NCBI RefSeq assembly: GCF_036417845.1
Contig: NC_089978.1
Coordinates: 86,422,007-86,486,006, forward strand
Reading direction: 5' to 3'
Origin: Apteryx mantelli
Lineage: Eukaryota > Chordata > Aves > Apterygiformes > Apterygidae
DNA: 64,000 bases
Shown: positions 1 through 28,200 of the stretch, in pieces
Numbering within the stretch: the first letter of the stretch is position 1
Layout of the letters: every line of letters begins with the position of its first letter
Notes under the pieces: generated by a model
The model's input: only the letters and a program-made list of their open reading frames with translations
The model's database searches: none
Told to the model about the DNA's origin: nothing
Translations under genes and position numbers: made by a program

Positions 1-3000
1 CGGTCATAGTGCCCTCAGTGAATTTACAGTAACTCTTGTTTCCACGTCAGTGTAAGAAAGGCCTAAAACTTCATCCATGCTTTCTGGCACCAAACAGCAA
101 AGTCTTAAAATGTAATTCATCTGTCGTGTTTGATCTCACCAGTACAATATTTTGTGCAACCGAACTGTTCTGGTAATCTCGCCTCATGTTTTGTTTTAGT
201 ATCTCATCCTGTGCCCACACGTAAATTCAAGTGTTTCTTGTGGTAACTCTCTTCAATGGTATGAAGGATAGTGACATCCTAAAAATGATATTTTTGTTTG
301 TTTATTCTGAATGTTGGAAGAACACTTAGGAGGCTGTGGAACTAATTTTCCTTGACGAGAACACATCTTTTCTCCTGTGAGTTTTAGGAGATTCTTTAGT
401 AGGAAGTGACTTGTGAGTAACTTCAGTGTCCATTATGAAAGCAGGTGTTTTCTAAAAAATCGGCATTGCTGTATTTTGAATGTACACACAATCAAATGGA
501 ATTTAATAATATTAAAGAAGAGCTTGAAAAGTGGCAGGGAGTATTGAGCAAATTCTAGAGTGTTTTTTGAGAATTAAAAGTAAAATCCTCCAACCATTTC
601 TTGCAGAATTTTTTTCTTTAGGTACACAGAAGCTTCTTCATTTTAGGTTACTTATGACCTGTTTGTATTGGGAATTCAGAACTTGTCTACCCTGTTTTTT
701 CCAGAAATGTTGTATGGATGACTGGAAAACTATTAGGATTAAAGTAAAGAGGAAGTGAAACTGCACTGAGGGGAAGTGAGTCATGCTGTATAAAGTATTT
801 AATTAACACCTGTCCTGGATGCTTTCATTAAAAAGGGACTGGTGAAATGTGCAGCACTTTGCTCTTCATGTAAATGTACAGAAAGCTTCCTTTTAAACTC
901 TGGGGTCTTCCAGTGAAATTCTTGCTAGAATTACAGGAAGAAATTTTCTAATGTTTTAAGCTAAAACATGGAAGAAACCTTTCATATTTATTTATTTATT
1001 TATTTTTATATATGTATTTATATATTTTTTTTCCACAGCACAGAGAAGAAAAATGGTACAAACACAGTCTCTGTTTTTTTAATGATTTTTGGTGGGATTT
1101 TTTTTGATGTCATATTTGAGGTAAATGAAAGTTATCTTTAAGGGCAGGAATCTTTGTCACAGGGCCACTGAAAGAAAGTGCAAGAAACATGGAAAGCATA
1201 ATAGAAAAAAGTAAGGTCCATAAGCAGAGGTGATGTGGGAGCATACATGTCTGAACCAATATCAAAGGATATATCTTGAATGTAAGGCCAACAGCATTCA
1301 TAATGAAACCCTGTCAAGGCTGGCTCTGAATTAACTCTTATAAGGATCAAATACTTACAGGTTTTCAAAGTAGATGTGTCATAATCTTCTTTCTGCTGAA
1401 TTGGGAATTATAACTGTGCAATGCTCTGAAACTGATGATGAGCAATACTGTTAATGCCTTAGTCTGATACTTTGAAGTAGGTAACTGAGTGCATAGAGCA
1501 TATTTTTTTTTAATGTGATTACAGAACAGGATGAAATGTTTGTTTAAAATGACTTTCTGACCTCGCAACTAAGAGTTTAGTTAGGAAGCTACCTCGGAGA
1601 CCATCATGCTTTTAAAAGGGTATAATTAGACTGCAGGATGATTTAGCTCAGTGAGCACAGTATAGAGAAGTATTGCTCAGAGGAATAACCTTAATGAACT
1701 AGTGGACCCAAGCACCTGAATTCTTCTTGCAAGACCAAGGGATGAAGATGCACCTGCTGTAAAATTCAACCTTCAATTTTGTGACATCCCAACATGCTAA
1801 TTTTTATGGAAAAGTTACAAATAAAGTTACCAGCAAGAATGACCTTAAGCTGAATTTTTTGCACAGAATGTAAAAATGAAGTCTTCTTGAATGTCTGCAC
1901 TAAGGAAAAGTATATTGTGTATAGGTTGACAAAGCAAGTTTTTTCTGTGTTAGCAAGTAAAAGTAAATCTTTGGGATGCAGGAAGCCCAGAACTTTCCCA
2001 TAAACATATGTGATAAAGATGATATACTGTGTTTGCCACAATACTTCTATATAATTAGTCAGCATAAGTAAAAATCTCTGTACAGTTGCACATGTGACAG
2101 GCTTGCAAATATTCAGCTGAACAGTGTCATTCGAACGGCCTGTTCTGTAGCCTGATACCAAACAGATGATTACATATTTGCCTGTATATTTAGGTTGTCA
2201 TATAGTCAGGTTTGAAAGTTGAGTTTATGTACATATGCTCTTTCTAAAGCTTCTAGGCTTTTTTTTTTTTTTTTTTTTTTTTTTGAAAGTATTAAATCTG
2301 AAGGCTAAGGTGGTAGGAGTCTGTTCATGATATAGGCCAACTACTACTCCAGGAACATAGGAGTTGCTTTTGATATATTAATGTTAATGCTTAGATTTTC
2401 TTAGGGTAATTTGCTAGTGTTTAGGATAAAAGTAGACTGGTACAGTTATTCATTATGATTTCTTATAATAACAGAGATACAGAGAGGGATTTTCAAATGT
2501 TTTGGATAGTAAGAGTATGTGTATGCGTGCATGTAAAGTATATATTTTAGTACATGAAGTGTAAAATGCAAGTACCTTATATATAGCATCAATACCGTGG
2601 ATAATATATTTTTAGATAGCACTGTATGTTAAATGCTTACTGTAGGTTCTAGAACAAATAAACACATTCATGATATGCTTTGGCATGGTAGGATAAATTC
2701 TATCTAGATGGCTTGTTTGTCCTTATGTGGGTATTGCATGCTGCTAAAGCAGTTCTGTCTGAAGTAGAATAAAGTTGGCTTAGGTTCTTATGATCATAGG
2801 CGTACTATTTATGAAACTGGCTATCTTTGTACTGTTATCTTTTAAATGTGAAATAAGGTAGAGTTGTTCTGATTTGCACCTTTTTGATCAAGGTACAAGT
2901 CTGGATAACAGAGCAAAATACTGAACTAAAGCTTGGGGCTGAGCAGGAGTGATATTACTGGTAATGTTCCTGCAGGCATCCTTAATCTGTTTAGTCTGTA

Positions 3001-5279
3001 ACTATCTTAAATAGCCTGAAGATGATATACTTATTCAGAAATGTCAGTGTCTTGGTGTCTTGTAATAGCTGTTTTTACAGCTAAATAGGTATCAAGTATT
3101 TTATTTCCTAATGGTAGACCTTTAAATTTTGGTAAGTAATTTTGTGGTCTGTTATGGGGTGACACACTTCCTGTGCAACATGCTCTTTCTAACTTTTACT
3201 GAAAAATCTTTCTGGGTATGTAACAATGCTATTCTGGTCTTGTGTCAGATTTTAAACTGAGTATCATTAAAGCTGGTTGGAACCTGGAAGTTGGAAGTCA
3301 GCTGGAAGCTGGAAAGGTCATGGTAGCAGCTAAAAGAGGTAGTACTGATTTCAATAGATGGTGGCTTTTTTTTTATTTTTAGTTCAGTAGTGGCTGAATC
3401 AGCACTATTATACAATGTGCTGTTGGAAGTGCTCCCTTCTGGCTGGAATGTTAAACTGAGAAGTTCACTTTACTGATTAATGTGTATTTAAAAAGATAAT
3501 GGTAAGAGTTGAGTCTGTCTGTCCCAGTATTTGGGGCAATTTCAGTGACATTAATATGGTTTGGTACATAATACATTCTCAGAGTGACATTTATTATTGC
3601 TATGCTTCAACTTGAAGATTGTAACAAATCAAACCTGAAATTTTATGTAGTTAGAAATATAGAGTGCTTTAAGAATAAAGTTAAGACTTTAAGAAGGCTG
3701 TTTAGACTTTTGGTTATGTTTTTTTATCTGTGAAGTGACTGAAAGCTCAACACTAATGTAGAAAATACTAAATATTAATCATATGCAGGAAGTTATCTAG
3801 CTATTAGTATTTGTGGCCCCTATCAGGCAATAGCAGACTTCACAAATTGATGAAAACAAAAAAACCCCACTTCCTAGTCTAGATTAAATGCATTAGGATG
3901 TTAATATGTTTGACCACTACAATCAGTCTGCAAGAGTTTATGGACTACAATTCGATGAAATGAACGAGATGCGAGTTATTTTTGTATCTTACCAAGTTGT
4001 TCTAGCTACTAGTAGAACCACTGGTGTTCTAGTCTATGGAGACCAATTCTTAATGAGATTTAAGCAAGAAAATTGAATATTATTACAAAAAGAGTCATTG
4101 AGCTTTAGTTTTTGAGGGAGTGTGCTTTCCTTAATAAAATGAATGTTGCTCCTTGGTGTCTATACAGATTTGCAGTTACAAAGCTTATTGTCCTACCTGA
4201 AAGGTATTGTATGAATTCCATCCTGTCAAGAATAAGACTGCCCTGAGATAAGGTGTGAAGCAGACGATTTGCTTTGAGTGTAGAGAAGACCTAAACTGTT
4301 GTGTGTGTATATATTTTTACAATGTTAGTACACGTTTATTTCATGATCTTAAATAACTTTCTTCTAGGCAGGTTGAAGAAATTGGGAGTTGAACAGTATA
4401 TTGCTAGTGTTGGCTGTGTTCCTTTGAGCTATGTTGGATAACCTCTTTTGAAGAGAGAAAGGATCCATCTGTATAGAATATACAAACCAGTGCAAACTCC
4501 TGGTTTTAAGAATTGACACGCTTTTGAGATTAAGTAGTGCTTAAACAGTTTGACATTGAAATAATTTATTATTTAAACTTTTACATTATTTCAATGGCAT
4601 ACAATAAGTATTTCTATGGATTTCTTTGGATTTCCTAGCAGATTAAGTGTTAAAGTCTTTGCTGTATGTCTCAAATTATTTTAAATCTGATATTTTTCAG
4701 TTTTCTGAAACTAGTATGGAATAAAGTTGGTATCTGGTTTTTGATAATGATGTCCTCCTTCCTCAATTTCTAGACCATTTTTTTTCAAATACACTATGTA
4801 AGCTAGTTATGCTTTTGCTGAGTTTAAATGCTCTATACTTGGTGTTGATTTCTGTAATATTCTTTGGTCTGTGAAGCAGAAATGTTTTCATTTAAGACTC
4901 TATATTTTAACAGCTGAAAGGACGCTTAAATAGTTTTGGAGCTTTTAGAACTTTTTTTGGGGGGGAACTCTTTTTTTTTCCATGAGAACTTTTATTTCTA
5001 GAGTACAAATATTTTGCGATGACAAAGTGTTGAAATTGTTTCATAACAGAAGTTAATCTTTCAGGCTGTTCTGTGTTGGTTCCTTCATTGCTCTTTAGGC
5101 TTATTCTGTTTACAGTTACTTTGGTTGCTTTTCATATACTTGTCTTGACAACAGTGGGCAGATCAACTTGAGTAAAACAGTGGAATCTGGATCTTATTTT
5201 TCCATGTGAAAGAAAGGTGAATGTTTTTTCATTTTAATACAGTCTCTTGACTGCTGACTTCTTCCTTTTCCTTACCCAG
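1..5279 (+). other. TXLNG: TXLNG intron 1 (3' part)
   Basis: AT-rich sequence with no CpG island, no recognisable exon and no clear transposon. It contains a run of 26 T at 2259-2284 and ends in a pyrimidine-rich acceptor (cttccttttccttacccag) immediately before 5280. It is assigned as intron because the first in-window exon starts with an acceptor, and the expected CpG-rich first exon of a housekeeping gene is absent. Short open frames here, including one of 131 codons on the - strand at 1766-2161, look like chance. Confidence 0.7.
2259..2284. repeat. homopolymer T run (26 T)
   Basis: An uninterrupted run of 26 T inside TXLNG intron 1. It could be the A-tail of an old antisense retroposon, but no body or target-site duplication was recognised. 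Confidence 0.9.
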
Positions 5280-19172
<13,893 letters not shown>

Positions 19173-20581
19173 AGTGAAGTGTAAACACTGTATTGAGAGA
19201 TATATTTTGTGTATAACTTTCTCTGTTGGTGGTAACTATTGGTTTTGTGGTGAAAATTTTCTTACTTTTTCTACCATATCTGTATTTTCTTAGAACTACT
19301 GGACTTATGTGGTACAGGAAGCTGCATAGCAGCTTTAAATAGCTTAAACTATAAATTTTTCACAACTGTGTTGCACATCTGCCTCATTTTTTAAAAGAAA
19401 ATATTTTTCCATAAAAGGATGCATGTGCGTTTCCTCCCCACAACACAAATCACTGTCATTGAAGACTGTGTAAAGATATAACATTGTTTCAGGGGACAGT
19501 AGTGACAGCATGTCACTTCCTTGATTTAAAGAACAGCGTTTTGTTTTTGTCCATTGAATTGCCACTCAGTATACTAATATGATTACCAATTTCTTCAGTA
19601 AATTAATTTACATCAGGATGTCTAATGGCCAGTAAAAATTTCAGTTTTCTCCCCTAGTATGTTTTCATATATATGAATGAAAAAGTATGGGTCCAGAATA
19701 TAGTAAAAGTTATGTTAAGGGGGTTTAGTGTACTTTGTGGTATGAAAAAACAACTTTGAAATACCTTAATTTGCAGCTGGTGAAACAGGGTGTACAACTT
19801 CTTGCAGACTTCTCAGGGTTGTGTTGTAAAGGTTAGTTTAGACTATTTGCCCTGCCTGTGAACAAATTAAATATAAATGTGTGAGAAAGTGTTCAACAAT
19901 GTTACGGAGTGGGACTTTGCAGTTGTGTATCTTATTACACAGATGTTGGTCACATTCTTTTGTCTTGGCTACAGTGTGTCCATAACATGGTTAATTCTGA
20001 CTAGAGAAATCTATTACTGTCTACACGCTTCTCAGTGTCTTATCTGAAGGTGTGGAACATGGATACTTGCTGCTTGAGCTATAGAAAAATGTGTCTCTGG
20101 CATATAGGCTTCTCTAATAGCCCTATATGCAATGTATTGAAACATCAGTTGAGTATACTGGTTATAACTGAACATGTAGATTCATATATTTTTCCCAAAG
20201 TACAATGTGAAATTTCTTGCACACTCAACCTTGAAGCTGTACCAGTTGGCAGAGTGCCTTACCAGTTCCTTAAGGTTATCTGGTAAAAATGGTACTTTAG
20301 ACTCTGTTAAACTAACATGTTACAAGCAAAGTTCCTTTATTCACACTTAAACCACATAGTCTTTCCAGAGAAAACTTGATATCTGCATTTTGAGTTATTT
20401 TCTCTCTCTGAGAGAAATGAGGACCAACAACTACTTTTTTGGCAAGGCGATGTGTTAAATAACCACAAGCTACCCTTAACTTTAGTTCACATGCATTTGC
20501 TTTCCAGTTTTGTTGCTGTCATTTTAAGAAATATGAAAATGTGTAGTCTTTTCTGGTACTTAATGTTCTTTGCACTTACTT

Positions 20582-20593
20582 GGGGGGGGGGGG
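20582..20593. repeat. homopolymer G run (12 G)
   Basis: Twelve consecutive G on the + strand, within the presumed TXLNG 3' UTR. Likely length-polymorphic. Confidence 0.9.
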
Positions 20594-21537
20594 ATTTCTG
20601 AATCAAGCACATCTCTTAAGGAGCTTCCCACCCTCGTTGCCCTTGACAGTTTAGTGGCTAAATTTACTTGAATGTTCAGGCTGCACTGAGCTCCTGATCC
20701 TTTTTCTGTTGTAATGTACATTGAAATAATGTAGCTGTCTCTTAAAGAGAATAAGGTTATATAAGGCCTGATAAACGTGGGTTTTTTAGCTCATACCACT
20801 GAAGGGAACTGTATGAAACTGACATTTCTTTAATGGAGGAGCAGGTGGGGAGCTGGCCATTTTTCTCCCAGATTAGTGCAGTTTTTGTGTTTGTGGTCCA
20901 AGCACAACGCAGGAATGAAAAGAAGGTAGCAATGAGCAGTCAGCTGAGTTAGGCTCAGAGCTTTGATATGTTAATCACGTTAACCATATGGCATCAATAT
21001 TGGAAAGAAGTATTTCAGACTTGCTCTTCAAATGACTTATTTTATAGAATCAAACTGTTTAAAAATGGTTACTGCAAGAACTGGTTTTCAGTAACACTAA
21101 GCATGAAATAATTTTCCTGAGGGAAAGTGAAAAACTTTGTATATGATGCATCATACCCTTGGCAAGGTAGGACATGCAGTTTTCTATTTTTACAGTTTAT
21201 TATTTGAACATTTGTATCTTTAACAATTCTTTCTATCGTGCTTGTTCTATATGGAAGTAAGAGTGAATTTTGGACCCTGCTGCAAGAATATTTTAAAGGG
21301 CTTTTAGAGATGTGACGTATAGAACAGCAATACAATATATTTGTTATTGACTTAGTGTGTAAGTGAAGCAGAGTGCCCCAAGTAAAAGGCTTTTAAAATG
21401 GGGATATTTTCTCTCTCCTACCTGTGACATACCCACATCATACCAACTTTCCATCTGGCCAAGGTGAGCTATACTTAGCATTGACTGGTTTCAGGAAGCA
21501 ATTTCATGAACTGCTTGAAGAGTATTGTTCTTAAAAA

Positions 21538-21549
21538 ATATATATATAT

Positions 21550-21604
<55 letters not shown>
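21538..21604. repeat. (AT)n microsatellite
   Basis: About 67 bases of alternating A and T with one internal TTTTTT block. Self-complementary, able to extrude a hairpin or cruciform, and probably length-variable. Confidence 0.97.
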
Positions 21605-21606
<2 letters not shown>

Positions 21607-22766
21607 GATATGTTCAGCACTCTAACTGATCTGCCATACAGCAGGCTATTGCACTGCCGGTCTGCAGCCAAATTGGCTCCAGGAGGGTTTTTAGATTAAA
21701 CTTGTATTAATGCCTTTCTTCCACTACCATAAACTGTTTAACCTGGGCTGTAGATTTATATAGCCTGAAATAAGTATGTCTAATTGTCAAAACTCTGGGG
21801 CCTGATTGAGAGTTTCACCATGATTAAGCTGCAAAACTAAATTATACATGATGCAAGACCCAAATATGTGTATACATACACAAGTAAGTTAGGACTGTAT
21901 CTCTCTAATGTTTTGTCCTTCCTCTCATTACACTTACACCTGGTTATGTTACAGTTCAATTCTCAGGTGTTGCAGAAAATCTACCTCTTTGGACTGTAGA
22001 TGGAAATAACTGTGAAAAAAGTGATGCAGAAATCTAGTTTGTGCTAAACACACTGCTTTATTTTTACAACCCATGTCTGCTTTCATGAGAAAAAATGATA
22101 AATGAACAGGCAGTCTTTGTTTTGCTTTTCAAAAACATTTTGTAGAGATTTTTCACTAATGTGAATCTGAAATTTTATCTACTCAATTCTGTATAGACTA
22201 AGTAAATAAGTATGCTTAACATATTGGACTCTGAGTTTTTCTTTAACAACATATTCATGTCTGACTGGATCTACTGAACTCTTACTGTATTTGTTTAAAA
22301 ATTCAAGAATGAAAATTAAAAGATGTGAAATTTGAGAGTAAGTGCATTGTTCAAGTTAAATGACAAGAATGGTGGTGTATGGAGTCATGTTGATGACTTG
22401 CATGTCACTGATGGTGACCAGTACAAGTTGCACAGGGAGAAACAGATAAGACAGAACTGCTGGATCTCCTATGCTCTTCCAGCAGGCTCCTGTTTGGGGG
22501 CTTCCTAAGCTGGAGTGCACATCCTTTTACTTGAAAAAGATGCTTGCTTTTATGCCTTTAATAAGTTGCTGCATGCAATTGCTTTTTGCTTCCTTTATGA
22601 TTTTGCATTTACATTACCCATTATCCACTCTTTCTTCTTGTTTAGACAAGTTTTCATGGAAGAAGTATCTGTTTTCTTCTAATAGCCTAATTCAGTCTCT
22701 CATCTAAATAAACTAGCTTTTATTGATCCTTTTATTGACTCTGGCACCCATTTAGCCTGAGCCTTT

Positions 22767-22772
22767 AATAAA
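22767..22772 (+). terminator. TXLNG: candidate poly(A) signal of TXLNG
   Basis: Canonical AATAAA, 60 bases after another AATAAA at 22707-22712, followed by a TG-rich stretch (attgtgctgcttgc). Plausible distal polyadenylation site, not proven. Confidence 0.4.
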
Positions 22773-22790
22773 GTGTATTTGAGAATATTG

Positions 22791-25700
22791 TGCTGCTTGC
22801 AAAGACTACTTGAATTCCCCTTTAAATCATTTGTTAGCATCTAGCTTTGAGGTTGGATGTTATTTTGGAATTCTTGCTTCAGTGAGGATTTGGGTTTCAA
22901 GTAGCTTATGGATTGTGCTGGTTCTATTTTACAGCAGGCCTTGCACATAGCCCAAGCCTATGCCAAGAATACTGTTCTTAACTGCTTCAAGAAAGCAATC
23001 ACTTATGGCATCTAACAACTTAAATACCTTATCTTGTGATAGGAGATTAATGGAAGCCTCCCTTTTCTAACCTTCATTGTCTCTCCTGTATCCCCAGGTG
23101 TACTGTGGTCATTACAATAACTGTGGGCTGGCTATGATGCTTTTGTGAAACTTCACCTGTTTCAGATGGAATTTCAGTCCTCACATTCTGTAGTGTAGTC
23201 TAATATTCACCCTATTCTAACTCTAGCTATGTAATACCTGTTCCATACTGATGCAGTTCACTGTCACTTCCACAGAATTTATGCCCTGATGTTGTGTCCA
23301 AATTACTACCTCAGTTCTGCCATGTCCAAGATGTCTTATTGGTATTTATTCCATGTTTTTCTGACTAATTTGATTTTTACACCTCCAGCATTTTTATAAA
23401 ACCATTTGATCTTGGTCATAGTTTTGTTTTTACAAACCCTGCTCATCTAAGCCTTGCTAGCTTTGACTTTTCTGCTATTTCCTGCTAGGTTACTGACTTT
23501 TTCTCTCTTTTTTTAAGGGATGTGGCTCTTACGCAGGCTGAACTTTTAAAGCAGAGGATAATTGCCTTTTACAGGGGAATATTACACACCCCTCAAACAC
23601 ATTTTGAGGTTTCAGTCAACCCTGTTACCATTTGTTATGCATGTTTGGCCATGCCTGGACTGCAGGCAACTTTGAATTTGAAAGTCCTTTATCTGAAGTA
23701 CCATTTTCAACTCCTCACATAGACATTTTTGTTTTTCAAGTTCACATTTGGACCAGTTGGTGATGCAAACCTTCAGATCCTTAGGGGAAAAAAAAAACAA
23801 GTAGAAAAATACTGTGATGCAGACTAGTAACACATATTGGCTTTATTAGTAATTAACCAGTTGCAACTCAGTGCTAAAGCACTCTGCAGTTACTGACCAC
23901 AGTTCTGAAGCATTCAGTTGATGTGACTAGACAACCAGTGTTTGCAAGGTTGAGCCATGCTGAAATAAAATAGGTTGTAAGTGTAATTTCAGGAAGCTGC
24001 ATATTTTTTGTCACTCGTTTTCAGTAAAAAGATGAATGAAGAGTTAGATTTCTTCAATGCAGTCACTCTCTCTGCTGAAAAACTGCATTAAATATATACA
24101 GGGATGAGGTCAAGTGAGGAAGTCACCCTAAACCAGCAATGCTTCACTTCAAGTTACCTTGTGTAGTTTTTGTTATGCTCTCTGCCCAAGCTTCTGGAAA
24201 TAGCTAGGGCATAGAAGATAGGTCTGAAAACTCAATATCCCATTCCCTTGAAAATAAGGGATAGTGAAGGGCACCCTTGGTGTTTACACCTCTTCCCAGC
24301 ATGTATGAACCTGCAGAAGTAACAACTTGTTGAATTAAGTACAGTCAAGCACTGTATAAATACACCTAAAGCAACTACTATTTAATGCAAAAAAACAAAC
24401 AAAACAAACCATATCTTGCTGTAGCCATTGTTCAGGTTCACTTTTTTTTTAACTTCAAATCCCATTATTCTCATTACTAAATGCAGTGCCTAAGCAGTAT
24501 TTACTTATGGCAGTCACCAACTTTTAAAACCAAATTAAGGCATTCAGACATGCATATAGGTTTTAAAAATGATGGCCTTTAAATGTTTCGCAAACATTCT
24601 ACAAAGGCAATTAAAAAAAGTATAGGTCTTCTTGCAAATAAAAAACTTAATAGTCTTGGCAGCATATTCTCAGTAATGAAAAGGTTTAAGATAAGATGTA
24701 GACTGACTTACATTCTGGCTTCATGAACTGGCTGTGGGACCAAGCTATCCTATGGCTACCTTCATAAGCCTTGTGAAATTTTTCTACATATTTAAGGAAA
24801 GTATGTTGTACATATATAGTTTGAAAGACAACTCAGACTTGGGGAAAATCAATCAATTTAGAGGCTGTATTTACTGCAGCATGGGTGGGTAAGGAGGAAT
24901 TAAGCATTTTAAATACTTTGTTAGCATATACAGTATTGGAGCTCTTGGGATCTCAGTACCATAAGTCAGGAACACTGCCAATGTTTTTTTTTTTTTTTAA
25001 AGGCAAATAGATCTATACAACACCATCACAAAAATATTAGTGCTGGTACAATGCTATGCTGCTAATCAGATGGATTTGCTTTTGCATGATCTAGTTTCAT
25101 CCAATTAAAGTCAAAACAAGGTCATTAAAAAAACAAAAAACCAACCTTGAATGCCTTTAGGCTTTTAAGAATGACCCAAACAGCTTGCCTTTTCTTGCCA
25201 GACATCTTGGTACTTCAACAGGCACACTTCCCTCTTGTTCCAACAGGAATGAATTCAGGGAAGCTGAAATCTAACTTACAGAGACAATCCACCACGAGGG
25301 CCTCTAATACCAATTTCCATTCTCCTGAGGTCACAGCACTGGGAAAGACTAGGACCCAAGATGGTTCTGAAGGTGATGTGTGAGCAGGTCAGACAGTCAA
25401 GGACAGAAACTAGCAGCACTGCACCAATACTGGCTGTCTCAGGCTAGATCACACCCTTTAGCAACAGATGCCTCCCACACACAGTAGTATCTGTTAGTCA
25501 AACCAAAACCACACTTAGCGAATACATTCACCTCCCCTTCCTGGACATGACACTAGTGTTTTTAAACACATGAACAGTAACAGTTAGAATGAAACTTGGT
25601 TAAATGGATAGTGGCCAGTGGCCTGTCTGTCCTTTAGCAGCTTTGACCTTTCGTTTTGTTTAGCACATCATCTCAAGCTGCCTTCTATCTGCATCAATCT

Positions 25701-28200
25701 TGGATGGCATCTAAGCCTTCCACAGGAAGGCTTAAGTGTTTTTGCACTTACCTGCATCAGTTTAGAGACTCTACCTCCTCTAACACCAAGAGCTGCTTCA
25801 GTTGGTTACTCTCAAGATGCTCACATAATTAGCCTATCTTCTACAAGCTATGAAATCTTACAGTTCAGGTTACATGGTCTAGGACCTTTGATGCTGGGAA
25901 AACGTAGAAAGATCAGCATTTTTGTCAAGAGCTTCATTCTGCACTTTTAGAAGATCCATTCTGGAAATATGAGTGGAAGATGTGTTTATGCATGATAATC
26001 CAGTGCCTGCAACCCCAAGGATCCTGGTAACAGCAGGCAGGGAATTAAAAATAAGCAGCACTAGACTAACACCTAGAAGAAAGCTGCAGTAAGTACTTCA
26101 TCACCTCCATCCCACTCTAGTTAGTAGGTGATAAGAAGACTCAAAGTAAACACCACCACTGTAATAGTAACACAAAGCTGAGATCACTAATTACAGCAAT
26201 GCACTGCACTGTACTCCTTTAAGTGGCCAGTATGTCTGGGTGGAATAAGTGCTAGAGAGCAACAGCAGTGGGAGGGGTTGCATAAGAGTCCACAGTGGCA
26301 TCTGTGCCAAGAAGAACCACCACCATGCTCTCTGGGAAGCACTTTTGTTTTTACAGTAGCACAGAGGCAAGATACTGACCTCTTAATTTTCTACTTTTTA
26401 ATCCTGTCCTCAACCAGGAGTTGGTTGCAGAGCTGTGCATGTTGAGATGAATGTCAAAAGGAAGCAGGGCCTGGCCAAAGCTGTCCTTGAATTAAGTATG
26501 TTTAATGATTATCATTTATAGTAATTTGCAAATTAAATTCACATCCAGAAAAAACACAGTGCCCCTTACATACCACTGTTGAGTTATAAGCAGAGAATCA
26601 CTTGTGGGGCAAGAAACAGTTGGTACATCTGCCTTGCCAGAAATTTTCTAAGACTTGGTCTTTGACTGTGTTAGCTGAATGACCATTAGTCAAATAGTAA
26701 AAAGAGGAAGCTAGCAACAAGTTCATTCCACAACTTTACTTCCATTCCCTCACAGCAATAGCACAGGGATAATTGGCTGTAGTCAGTGACCAGAAGATAT
26801 GCCCAGGAGAGTGCATGTTGGAAGGGAGCTAGTCCTTTTAGTGACATGGTGAAGAACACATTCCTGAGGAAGAAAATGCTGACCCACAGATGCCTATAGT
26901 CATGTTCCAGCTAACACCTGCTGCATTTATCCTGGAAAGAGCTAGCTTTAGCTAACCAGTAATCAGCATTACAGTACTAGTACCTAATTGTCTCATGCAA
27001 ATGCAATTAGCTCAGTTTTTCAAATTCATCTTTTATTCCTTCCCACCCTGCTCCCAAGCATCAACCCTTACGAGAATGGGATGTAATATTTAAGCTAGTC
27101 TACAAGACTCACGGAGTGTCCAAGGTACTTATTTTCCACACATAACACAAAGAGGAGTTAAATCAAAATACCTATCCATTCAAATCTCACCCTTAAAAAT
27201 GGAAACATTTACCCAAATAGCAGCTTTCCATTAGCTAACAGTAGTTTGAGATATGCAACTTGAGTTCTGTAGCCTACCAACTTGTTCAAATTCAAGACAA
27301 TGGTAAGCTATGCATCAAAGGAAGTAATATTTTCACAATCAAAAACCGCATTTTCAGTATCAGCCACCCAAGCCTTTGGATTTCTTTCAGAATAAGCAGA
27401 AAGAGCAATACAGCTAACGATTTGTTTAATCTTGAGACCTCTCTTAAGTAACTAAAAGCTTTGATTTGAAGTTGAACTCAAACTCATCAACAGACACTGA
27501 CTTTTATATTTGTCAGACTGAGAATCAGCTAGACTGAAAATTCCAAAAGTGACCTGTAACTTGCCTCTAGAACCATGGTAAATATGAAGATCTGTTAATT
27601 CTAGATGGTCCAAGTCCTCCAGCCTGATTTCAGGCAGCAGGGGTTTAGAACCTAGCAGTATGTTTGTCTTATATCTGTTTAGATATTAATGTGTTTTAGA
27701 CAACTGCCTGACCCCTCCCCCACATCATTTTAATCAGAGAAAGCTACAAGACATCTTTAAAAACAGGTGATATCAATTCATTGAGACAGCACTGCCATCT
27801 TAGATAAAGAAAGAAAAGGTTAGAGGACAGTGCTTCCACCACCACTCCACAAAAAGCAGTTACTTGAGTTTGCTCAAGACTTACCCTTGGACTTCAAGGG
27901 AGTCTGACTGGTCATTCTTAGGTATTGCCTAAACAGCTTTCTATACCAGACAACTACTTTCTGCTTGTGAAGAATACAATGTCTCTGTTTTCTCTACATT
28001 TTTCATATCAGCAAGACAATTCTCATCTCTCCAGATCCTTAATTATGCAGTAAAACGTTATCTCAGAATTACATACCTTTATCATCTGCAGAAATTAAAT
28101 AAGACTCCTCTAAATTAGACAAGATTCCTTTCTATTATGAGATTTTATATTCAAGCAAAAAGGCATTCACCTTATGTCAACAGACAATGGTTAAACATAC
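22791..28200. other. intergenic spacer between convergent genes
   Basis: About 5.4 kb between the presumed 3' ends of TXLNG and RBBP7. No coding exon, RNA gene or CR1 was recognised. Open frames at 23522-23722, 25147-25383 and 25618-25950 have no recognisable products. An exact octamer ATGCAAAT lies at 26995-27002. Confidence 0.6.

Larger units (their letters stand above)
19173..22790 (+). other. TXLNG: TXLNG 3' UTR (extent inferred)
   Basis: AT-rich, open-frame-free sequence after the stop codon. Poly(A) signal candidates are ATTAAA at 19866-19871 followed by GT-rich sequence, and AATAAA at 22707-22712 and 22767-22772. A UTR of 0.7-3.6 kb is therefore possible. It holds a 12-G run (20582-20593) and an (AT)n microsatellite (21538-21604). 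The end point is a guess. Confidence 0.45.

Noticed and set aside
1766..2161. 131-codon - strand frame
   Set aside because: No recognisable protein family, AT-rich codon make-up like the surrounding intron, no splice or promoter support.
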